Both the position numbers and the translations under genes were made by a program. Under the pieces are notes generated by a model. It made no database searches. It saw only the letters and a program-made list of their open reading frames with translations, and had not been told where the DNA came from. A DNA stretch of 64,000 bases from Triatoma infestans (lineage: Eukaryota > Arthropoda > Insecta > Hemiptera > Reduviidae), in contig JAAEAF010002323.1 of NCBI GenBank assembly GCA_011037195.1, forward strand, positions 88,381-152,380, written 5' to 3'. Below, in pieces: positions 54,775 through 64,000 of this stretch. How positions within the stretch are numbered: position 1 is the first letter of the stretch; each line of letters begins with the position of its first letter.

Positions 54775-56565
54775 TGAAGATCAACTTAGAAGAGTTAACA
54801 AGCAACCCTAAATTCGACTGTTACAGCTAGCGATAGTTCCAATTAGCTACATCAATGCTCTTCAAACGACTCACACAAGCAACACTCCCACTCTACTTCA
54901 TCAACAACATATTTATTCTTTCTTCGCTTAATCAACCTACCCTCTATTTATTGTATCTCCACACTAGTATCGTTAAATATGAGTACAGTATCCAATTCGT
55001 TCGTTCATCATTTCATCAACTTTCTCCCTGCTCACACTATTAATACTAGTTCTCTTAACAGCACGAAAAAGGGAGAAAAAAGCGATAGCGGAAGTGAAAA
55101 AGAAAATATTATTTCCTTCTTTTACTTAAAAAACAATTTGTTTTTAATAGAATAAGAATTAAATATACATTTTTATTAAAATAATAAAAAGCATGATAAA
55201 AATAATACTTTAATATATGTACATTAACTATTTTTATTTATTTATTTTTTTTTCTAGAGATGATGTTTTGTATTAAAGTGGATGGTATTTCCTTTAGTTT
55301 TAGTAGTAAGTTTTAGTAAAGTGGTATGAGGAAGATGGTTGAGTAGTGACTATATTTACATAATGCAGAGAGGTTTCTGAATGTAGAGACAAGAATGAGG
55401 GAATGGGTAGGTGGTGGATGAGTCTCTTTGGAGTTATTGAATCACGTAGTCGACAGCGGAAATAAGAGTACCCCTGCTCACTCTACTTCCTAGAGTTATG
55501 AGACAGGCACACACTTGTTATACGTAGTTACCAGTCGAGCCTTTCTCTCCCTTTTACACTGCCAGATTTTCTTTATATCCTCTGCACTAGTATACCCTCC
55601 TCTCCCAGCTCTGAAAGTATATATATATTCTTTTTTTCTTTCATGTGGATACGTCATCTGTTACAAATATAAAATTAAATTTTATTAATTAAACAAATTA
55701 TAAATATGAATAATAAATAGAAAAGCATACTTTAATACTTCCCTATCTTTTGTGCTAAGAAGTTTTTAACAATCTTCATTAACCTTTTTTACATGAATCA
55801 CAATCTTATGCATATTTATCATATTATAATGTAAACAAAAAGTTTTTTTTTTTTTTTTTTTTTTGCTGAAACACGTCGAAAGGTTGCTCTGTCTTTGATT
55901 GACCTGTTGGGGTAACAAGTATGGGTCATAAAAAAAATGAAAATCATCAAAGCTCTCTCTTACTAGAGTTGTTATAATTATTAAATCGATACATTTTTTT
56001 GAAAATTGGAAATTTTTACTTAGATACACTAACATAAATATAGAGATCCTGGTTGTAATAGGAACAGCAAAAGTCACCATTGGGCCTCCAAGGGCGTTCA
56101 GCTCTAATGTACAAGCAAAGAGCTTGAACTTAGACAATGAATCTCCCACATATTTCTAGCCCCATCAACAGCTAGAAGTAAGATACGATTGAATATTTGA
56201 AGGCTTAGCATTCAATCGCCAAATAAACTTTACAGAGTGAACATCAATCGCTACTCTTCAAACTGAAGAAGATAACAAGTCGCAAAAATGGAAATGTTCA
56301 CCAATGTAGGCCTCACTAGTCATCTACCGTTAGAACCAGCAAGAGTTCTAAACTCTTCAAGCGATTCACATCAGCCAAATGATTCATGATTCTACATGCG
56401 GCATGCTACCAGCAAAATTACTCTTCTCTCGGTTACTTTCTCTCTCTCCATAACTTTTCTCTCTTTACTCAATAAATCGTTAAGTATAATTGTAAGTATG
56501 TCATTTGTGTGTTCAAATTTTCTCCATTTCACTATTTTTTTGTTAGGATTTCACTGGAGGAAATC
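54775..56565. other. No gene seen
   Basis: The 127-codon minus-strand frame at 55766-56149 contains a Lys run made by a poly-T tract and lacks any motif. Otherwise AT-rich. Confidence 0.4.
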
Positions 56566-56569
56566 CTAA

Positions 56570-57120
56570 AAAACCTATGCTGAAAAGTTGCCCGTTAGAT
56601 TGACCGATTTTTTTTTCCAAAAATTGGAATTCTAGGAATGTTTCTAATTTACTTCAATGCTATATAGATATTAAAACCATTTATTTTATTGAAGTCGTAT
56701 TTTAGAAGAAAATTAATTTCCTGCTCACCCAGAACACCACATATAATTAATTTTCCTGGAAAAACGGTTACAAATAATAGTAATAGGTATTTATGTGTGT
56801 AGATAGTGAGTGTACGAAGTTTGAAGAAAATCATTTACGCCGTTTTTGAGAAAATCACAAACAAATTTATTAAAAAAGCTATTTAGTAACGTGGCACTTC
56901 CGGTTAATGGATGATTTTTGCCTAAATGGAATATCAAGTTTCAGTTTCCTATGTTTTTGAGAAATTTTGTGCACATACACATTCACACACATAATTATAT
57001 ATCACTATTCGCTAAAAACATTTTTCTTCGTACTCAGAATACTTCAATACATGTTTTTTATGTGAAAACTCAATTCAATAATTGGACGCGATCGCAACAA
57101 TAGTGTAAGAGAACAAAACT
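56570..57120 (+). repeat. D1 repeat copy
   Basis: Matches D1 and the 61560-61680 segment ('GATTCTAG'/'GGAATTCTAGGAA' region, 'AACGTGGCACTTCCGGTTAA', 'GGAATATCAAGTTTC'), then a CA-rich run and 'AACTCAATTC'. Confidence 0.65.
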
Positions 57121-57204
57121 TTTTTACCTATTTTTTTTGTTTAAACGCCTAAATCATTTTCCGGTGTCATGCAAACATTTTCATTAAAAACAGGAGGGGC
57201 ATGT

Positions 57205-57290
57205 GTATGATTAACACATTCTTTATCAAAACACGCCCAAGCGTGCCCAAAACCGAGACATGGCCACAAATTGAAACAGCTATTACTAAA
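57205..57290 (+). repeat. Degenerate ribozyme repeat arm
   Basis: 'ACGCCCAAGCGTGCCCAAAA', 'CCGAGACATGGCCACAAA' and 'GAAACAGCTATTAC' parallel the ribozyme and post-ribozyme blocks of the family; box 1 is lost. Confidence 0.5.
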
Positions 57291-57299
57291 AATAAAATT

Positions 57300-60200
57300 C
57301 AGAAGACAACTACGGAAGCTTTAAAAAGTGTAGTACATCTCAAAGAATGCCAGAAAATTATCGCTAATTTTTTTTATAATTGGTTCGATTCTAAGCACTT
57401 AGAGAGTGACAAAACTGTAGCACGTATCAAAAATGTTCATTCCTAAGCATGTCATTGATAAGCTGTAGCGAAATATTTAATGAACTAAATGTCAAATCCA
57501 TAATTTGGAGCGGCAAGAGACATAGCCGGTATACTAATTCACTTTCTCTACTTGCAATGAGTTTGTTCTGTAATTTAAAATTCTTGACTTGTTGGAACCA
57601 AAGTAATTCTCATATCATTATCTTCCAAGATACGTTGTCTAAGTGTACTGAATTAATATACCAACTCGCTTACTAATGTCCAACTCCTAATTTCTAGCAT
57701 CTTTATGGTAGATTTATTTAACAAAGCTTTCGATATTTCCTCATTATTTGCTTATTGCCCACAAGAAAATCAGATGGTTAAGAGTCCATCAAGTGGTTAA
57801 GACGATGATATCCATTTATGGATTCCAATTATAAATCATGGGATATCTATTTATATGAATTTATGTTCGCACAAGCGTACATTCTTAGGACTCACTACTA
57901 CTTATCTCAACTGGGAGAGAACATTTGCAAACTAACCCAAATCCAATTTTTTACTATTACCTGAAATATCTGCAAATTCTGTGCCAACTAAAATCTGGCA
58001 AAGCGCAAGGCGTAAATGAAAGGACTGAAAGTGTTACTGGACAGTGCCGGTAAAGCATAAAGTAAATGAGCGCACTGCTAATGAGAGATCTCATTTAATT
58101 TGATATCCGGGATCATCTTTCTTGAGTAGAGCCCAAATGGATCAGTTGTGCAATCCGCTATTTGCTCTTACATGAGCCCTAAAATTAATACAAATTTTAT
58201 ATGACAAGGTAACATAGACTCCAAACGGGTGCACAAGTAATTTCGGTGTAAACTCGAAAAATCGTTTATTATATTTTTCACAAATTGGATTTTGTAAGGG
58301 ATCAAACTATACAACCGAAACTGTTACCGTCCCTTCGTCTGCCAAGGGAAGTTTCAGTATCATGAGTTTGGGTCAACCAAAATAACTTGGAATGCCTGCA
58401 GCAATACATAGTAAGATTTATGTTATTTTGGATAACTATTTTTAAAGCATCTTAAGAGATCATAAGCAGTCCAGATGAGCGGTATGTTCTCATTTGTCTT
58501 CAGATGCACGAGCCATTTGGGCAACATTGTCGATAGATAGACTGTCATGGAAAGGAAGAAAACCATATTTAAGGAATTATATCTAATACCTCCAACCAGC
58601 CACAGTGAAGTTCAAAAGACTACCCCTACAGAAATGGATGTGGGGAGGGTTTTATTGATCCTTTCTCTAGGTAAAATGTTGTGGATATCACCATGGCCAC
58701 TGGTTACACTCCTAAAGAATTCAATAAAAATTCCCTTCAAAAAATTTGTGGTTTGTGGCACAGTGGATAATCATGTAAAAGGGAAAGAAATACGCCATGT
58801 ACCTGATTGATATTAACTGCAATAATGGTTTTGACTTGAGGATTAAGTGAAGAGAAACCAGGTACTCTGAGCATTGTCCGATAGGAGACCAAGTTGGTCA
58901 ATTAGAATTCTTCCATGGTTAAGTCGTCCTGGTGTACCGTCGATTTTAATTCCTAATCTAGGAACAGTTCATGAGTGCAACACATCAGCGGCTGTGACTA
59001 GAATACGAATTTGTCTGTTTATATGATCTCCTCAAGACTTTCTAGGTATGAAATTCTTCTTAAAATTCGACTATATTCTTTCTCTGCATTTAATAGACAG
59101 AATCCTTTCCTAGTTTAATAAGGATAAAATAGAAAGAAATTGGTTCTGACAAAACTATTCTATTTAATGTGAACTTTTCATAAGACCAATCACTGGTCTG
59201 ACATTTTGCCATTCTGATTTTTTGTTTCTTTTTAATTCTCCAGACGTCTCCTTGTGTTGAACTATTTAAAAACATAAGCACAGTTTATAGCAATCCTAAT
59301 ATTTTAAAAACTGATAGAAAAGAAAATTATGTTAGTATAGCTGAGACAAGATCCTGGATTCTCAAGAACATTTTATCTCCAGGAAAGGTGAAGAAAGAAT
59401 AGGAAGAAGTTGAGAAAATTTGTTGTTAAGACTATTTGCATTTAAATTTATGTGAATGTTGTTTTTTATTAATAGATAATGTATTTTATTGAATAGATAA
59501 TATTCAATAAAATTCAATAATTTTTAGATTAATATAGTAGAAGTTAAAGGCATGTAATAAGCCAATAGTGGAGTCCAGAAATGTAAATATGGTTTTTTTT
59601 TTTCTTTTCATGCTAACGACATTTTTTTCTATCAACAATAAATAAAAAATAAATTGCAATTTATTAATTAATTGAATTTATAATGATGATAACTATGCAT
59701 TAAACGGATGGTCCAATAACAAAATTACAAAACTGTTATGTGTTTAAGGGAAGTTAACCATGAAGGAGACTGAACGAAAAAAGAATCTTCAGCTAAATGA
59801 ATATATATATATAAAACTTTAAAAAACCTAATAAACTGTTGTTTGTAAAATCTTTGTATGAATAAAGACTAATGATGATGATGATAGAAAGACCCTTGAA
59901 ACGTCTCTAAAGTAAAAAATCCTATACCAATGATAAAGAATAACACATTGACCAAGAATTTAATTGTGGTCTCCTAAATAGAAAATATAATAAATTTTAT
60001 GATTATGAAAGAAAAAAAACGTATTGTCGATATAGATTTATCGACACAAATAATTAAGTTAAAATATCCTCTATTTTTTGTTTTGTTTAATACTAAAACC
60101 AAGTACCAAATATTCCTGGAGTCACACTTGAAGTTATTAATCCATAGGAACTGTTATAAATTCAAAAACTTTTACCCGATCCTGAAAGTACATTACCATG

Positions 60201-60635
60201 TAGCTGGGCTGTCTAATCCTTTGGATACAGGGAAGTCCCCATAGCTTCAAATCAAAACTTATTGGCGTGTAGACTGGAGGCATAAATTCCGTTTAAACTC
60301 TGTTTGATAATGATAAATGTATCCAGGCTGTACATAACACACAACGGCAGTCGGTTTCTCCCATAGTTTGATGTCTCGTTTTTGTTGTTCAATTTTTTTT
60401 TTTTCTTCCCCGCCACGCTCAGATATACTTTCTCTCGTTCTTTTTGTTACTTTATAGTAAATTATTTATATTGACTGTTACATACAGAATGCGTTAGAAG
60501 TTAATGTTTACTATGTCATGCTGTGTTCACCACAGGAACTCATAATGAGAATAAAAAAAAAAATTTTGATTCTATCCACGTAAATATCGCTATAATTCTA
60601 AATAACAATCGACAATATTCTCTCATTAAAATAAA
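57300..60635. other. No gene recognised; unassigned tract
   Basis: 57450-59050 is less AT-rich than its surroundings and might be an old element interior, but no frame gave a family signature on either strand. The 87-codon frame at 58547-58810 is unidentified. AT-rich DNA follows. Confidence 0.3.
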
Positions 60636-60646
60636 CTCTTAAATTT

Positions 60647-60827
60647 TATTTTATTTTTTATCTACGGTTATTGACGCCCCGGACCCTTCTCAGTGCACTG
60701 CCTATCAGCGGACAGTGAGCTGTAGAGGCTCCTAGGAAGAGAAAAATATAAGGGCAGCCTTGCTGGTCTCGACCCCGGGATCTCCGTGTTGCTAGTCCAG
60801 CGCGCTATCACTAAGCTAATCCCTTCC
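60647..60827 (-). repeat. tRNA-derived SINE, family S1, with TSD
   Basis: Minus strand: 'TTAGCTTAGTGATAGCGC' A box, 'GGGGTCGAGACC' mutated B box, body 'GAGCCTCTACAGCTCACTG', 3' end AGATAAAAAATAAAATA. The 9-bp direct repeat CTTAAATTT borders it (60638-60646, 60828-60836). Confidence 0.85.
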
Positions 60828-61094
60828 CTTAAATTTGTTTACACAGCGCTTAGAAACAAAGAAATAGGATTCTTTAGTATTTTTTATTTTTTTATATTAA
60901 GGAATTGGTGTAAAACGCTCACAAAGAAATTCTCTTACTGCAAATATTACAATTAACAAATTTTTTGGCAATTGCATTGGCATTGCATTAGTGTAAGTAA
61001 GGTATTAGAAATTGCGGTATTTACCTCAATGGAATATGCCTCAGTGCTCACTGTCTTAAAAGGCAGAGCTTGTAAATAAAAGTTGGAAAGCTTG

Positions 61095-61446
61095 TGTAAC
61101 AGCAACCAAAGAGAAGCACAGCAACCAAAGAGAGCAAGAGAAGCTCAACCACTCTCTCGGACTGTGTTGGATGGAGAGAATTGTTTTGTTTGATGAGTTA
61201 AGAAGAAGACTTGGTTATCACTGGTTGACTATTATCTTAATTAAGAGACACAGACTGCCTGGACTTTACAATAGAGAAATGTTTAAGGTAGAGTGGTGTG
61301 AAAATGACACATGACGATAGAATGTATTGAACTGAATTCTACTGTGTTTTTATGGACAGTCCGTCGCTATATTTATACAACTTCTCCCACTCCAGTCCGA
61401 GTGAAGAGTCGTTGAGCTTCTCTTGCTCTCTTTGGTTGCTGTTACA
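61095..61446 (-). mobile_element. Solo-LTR-like element with long inverted ends
   Basis: 352 bp, TGTAACAGC...GCTGTTACA, flanked by CTTG on both sides (61091-61094, 61447-61450). Both ends carry the same 'AACCAAAGAGAGCAAGAGAA' segment in inverted orientation; the left end has a 19-bp tandem duplication of it. The interior on the minus strand has the L3-type promoter block (GGACTGGAGTGGGAGAAG, then TATAAATATAGCGACGG) and 'GTAAAGTCCAGGCAG', as at 61790-61950, so it is LTR-derived in spite of the unusually long inverted ends. Confidence 0.65.
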
Positions 61447-61751
61447 CTTGCAACAGTAGTTTAAATTTAAGTCTAGTTAATGTATAGGTCCCTCAAAATA
61501 TAATCAGTAAGCATTCCAAGTTTAATGAAAATTAATGCTGACATTTTCACGGAAATTCCATAGAACAAAGAAACCTATTCTGTTATGTTGTGCTTTTTCC
61601 AGTTGAACGATTTTCTTAAAATTTGAGATTCTAGAGAACCATTAATTTACCTTATAATATGAGTGATAAAACCATACATTATACTTAAGTAGCATTTCAG
61701 AGGACAGCTTAACTTTGCTGTTTCCTCGTTATAGGATCCAAAGAGAGGATC

Positions 61752-62044
61752 TGTAGCAGAGAAAGAGAGACAAAATGACAGGCCCACTCTCTCGGACTAG
61801 AGTGGGAGAAACTACATAAATACAGCGACGGTAGATAGATATACAACACAGTTCATACAACTGAGGTCACTCGCCAGTCACAACGTGTCATTACCCTTTA
61901 CCACTCTACCATTCTCTACCATTTTAAGTGTAAAGTCCAGGCTGTGAGTGTCACTGTCTTATACTACACAGTGTTAGCCATATTTTGTTTGTTCATTCAA
62001 ACCAGACCATTTCCTCCTTTCATCGACCCCACTATTCCTCAAAG
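61752..62044 (+). mobile_element. LTR copy, L3-related
   Basis: Starts near TGTAGCAGAG; contains 'CGGACTAGAGTGGGAGAA', ACATAAATACAGCGACGG, 'CAACGTGTCATTACCC' and 'GTAAAGTCCAGGC'. The 3' end (about CCTCA, 62040) and target duplication are unresolved. Confidence 0.55.
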
Positions 62045-63124
62045 GTAAGCAAAAAAAAAAATTTCCTGAAGGAAGATTCCATTGAAATTGATAGAATATT
62101 TATATGTTTGGAAGGTGTTCGATATTTAATTGAAAATGGCGTACGTTATTTTATTTTGAGAAATTGCGAAAAAACTGAAAAGCAGAAAAACAAACAACAT
62201 TCCTTAAAGCCGCACTTCCGGTTGGTTGGATTTTTGATCCGTAACCTTCATGTCCAAATGTAGTGGTAGTATCTCGAACGAATATAAAGTTCGAACTTCA
62301 CTACGGCAAAGTGTTTCTCAGTCTCGATGATTAGAACTGTATAATTCACTATGATAGCACTTAGAGGAAACCTAACCCCGCCCCTCACCGTAAAAAGTGC
62401 CATGCAATGAACTTTTCCCAGAGAAATGTTTTAAATAAAAGTTGTAGACCATTGTATTTTAGTTTATATATGACGTTTCAAGAAAATCGTAGGAGCCATT
62501 TTTGAAAAAATTGCGAAAAAAATCGTTTAGTAAAGTGGTGAAATAAACGCACTTCCGCTCATCCAATTTTTTCAAACTCGGACTTTCTACAACATATTTA
62601 ATTCTAATTAACATTCATGAGATAACAGAATTGTCTTATAAACTGAAATAGCACTTTAGATGAAAACCAAACCCCACCCCCTCCCCCCAAAAGTGTCCTT
62701 AAATGAATTTTCCCGGAGAAATATTATAAATAAAAGTTGTAGCTCTATGTGCAGTTGATGTATTAAGTTTTAAAAAAAATTGTCGGAGCCATTTTTGAGA
62801 TAATTGCAATAAAGAAAACAACTAGTAAAGTAGTACTTCCAGTTAAGTAATTTTGACAGATAACGTACTGTCAGATCCCATGGTGATACCTAAACGGAAT
62901 ATCAAGTTTCAACTTTCTACGGATATCAAGTTTTTCATTTTTGATCTATGCTGTTCACATACACACATACACACACAGACGACTTGCTAAAAAACCATCT
63001 TTTTGGACTAAGGAGACCTCAAAACGGATCTTTCAGTTCCGAAAACTCGATATCGAAAATTTGGCACGATTACAATACTTCCTCTTCTTCTTAGGAGTAT
63101 GAGAAATTAAAAAAAAAGGAGTAA

Positions 63125-63390
63125 AACTAAATGGCGCAACAGCCTTAAAGGGCCAAGGCTTGTCCCTCGGCGATTTTTATTGGGGGACGTGTGGTAGCAA
63201 GCCGCAGTTCCCTCGCCGTTTAGTTCCGGCCTTTGCTACCTAGATGCGCTGCCAACTATAACTTCCCTTCACTTTTTCATCACGATGCTGGGTCGATACC
63301 GACTTTGCCATCACGGGAATCGAACCCTGAATTCTCGCACCAAAGGCGAATGCGCAAGCCAATAGACCAACGTGTTAGGACTAATTTCAA
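63125..63390 (-). repeat. tRNA-derived SINE, family S2
   Basis: The minus strand begins 'TTGGTCTATTGGCTTGCGC' (A box) with B box 'GGGTTCGATTCCC' at 63317-63329, runs through a GC-richer body and ends in 'AAGGCTGTTGCGCCATTTAG'. A related head lies at 33117. The 127-codon plus-strand frame at 63233-63616 crosses it and is not a gene. Confidence 0.8.
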
Positions 63391-63394
63391 AATA

Positions 63395-64000
63395 ATAATG
63401 TTATTTCCATTAGGATTATCCACTTCTTCAGCAATTGGGCCGTTACGGTTAGAGGCATTTCTTTCATTATATTCCCAGCAACAAATATTAGGATTTGCTA
63501 AGTTAGGTGATATATATAGTACAACTACTTACAATAAAAAACTGATTCATCACACAATATTCTATATTTTCTTGCATTGTTTTATAGGCAACCACAGAAG
63601 GTTTTACAGACAGTAGATTCAATTTAATAAATTGAGAAAACAAAACGTACCCAAATAGAGCTTATCCTTCTTCGAGATTTCTCCATCATTATCAATGGCC
63701 GAATTTCCCCAAATCATTTTGTCGACTTTTAAATTGATTATTGCAATTAGTACAACAGATATTATTTATGCATAAACTCTAATGTTGTTTTGGTTGAAAT
63801 GCCATTCAATGATATGAATTGTAAATACTGTTTTTTTAGAAGGTCAATTTTTAGAGTTTGATTTCTGTTGTTTGGCCTACTAATTATAGTGATACTGTGT
63901 ATTTAATATGTATTTAGTATATAATAAAAGAAGCTCATTATATGTAAATGTGACTATTATAAGTTAATAAACTATAAGATAGGAATGCATTTAAAATAGT
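63395..64000. other. No gene seen
   Basis: AT-rich, window end. Confidence 0.4.

Larger units (their letters stand above)
60903..63110 (+). repeat. D1 repeat region, interrupted
   Basis: Starts with GGTGTAAAACGCTCAC, a form of the D1 end at 29330, and continues to the best D1 copy at 62520-63110. Interrupted by the elements at 61095-61446 and 61752-62044. Confidence 0.65.

Noticed and set aside
55766..56149. 127-codon minus-strand gene
   Set aside because: Contains a Lys run from a poly-T tract, no domain motif, no homologue in the window; chance frame.
63310..63385. tRNA gene on the minus strand
   Set aside because: The tRNA-like part is the head of the S2 SINE, followed by its body and end; acceptor stem pairing is not convincing.
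63233..63616. 127-codon plus-strand gene
   Set aside because: Crosses the S2 SINE in antisense and runs into AT-rich DNA.

Overview
The window is AT-rich, intron- and operon-free intergenic DNA from an animal nuclear genome, most likely an insect or other arthropod. The grounds are APE-type LINEs with Jockey-, RTE- and R1/CR1-like C-termini, an animal-type Helitron helicase remnant, PIF/Harbinger with MADF remains, tRNA-derived SINEs, solo LTRs with 4-5 bp target duplications, and ribozyme-bearing repeats that resemble Penelope-like element (PLE) ends. I cannot name the species. I see no convincing host gene, tRNA, rRNA or CRISPR; nearly everything recognisable is mobile DNA in varied states of decay.

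Layout. 1-3.7 kb: a dispersed repeat (called D1 here), a repeat with a well preserved hammerhead-like motif (1767-1804), a LINE 3' remnant and a SINE fragment. 5.7-13.9 kb: four solo LTRs of two families, each with its own 4-bp duplication, plus a palindrome with a second hammerhead-like motif. 14.8-18.4 kb: another copy of that motif, a long foldback, a minus-strand LINE fragment with a 17-bp duplication, a SINE. 20-25.2 kb: a D1 copy, a foldback with a third hammerhead-like motif, an RTE-like LINE nested inside a Jockey-like LINE, and R1/CR1-like LINE debris. 27.2-28.6 kb: a minus-strand Helitron with both termini and a Pif1-like helicase pseudogene, interrupted by a SINE. 29.3-31.5 kb: one D1 copy split by three insertions, one of which is itself split by a solo LTR. 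32-39.9 kb: LTR, SINE and ribozyme-repeat copies, and a deleted PIF/Harbinger element. 42.9-44.0 kb: a dispersed repeat (D2), a MITE-like element, a SINE. 44.943-49.990 kb: a nearly complete LINE (5,048 bp, perfect 14-bp duplication) with an intact 269-codon ORF1 and an ORF2 broken by four frameshifts. 50.7-51.4 kb: a foldback plus an inverted pair of ribozyme arms. 54.2-64 kb: another solo LTR, D1 copies, two SINEs and further LTR pieces.

How the parts relate. There is no host pathway to describe. The window records insertions on insertions: several elements can be ordered in time because one cuts another, and some have an uninterrupted paralogue in the same window. The most unusual recurring signal is three families of short repeats with hammerhead-ribozyme core boxes, often as head-to-head inverted pairs and in two cases flanked by 12-13 bp duplications. 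No reverse transcriptase or GIY-YIG reading frame of a PLE is visible, so the local copies look non-autonomous.
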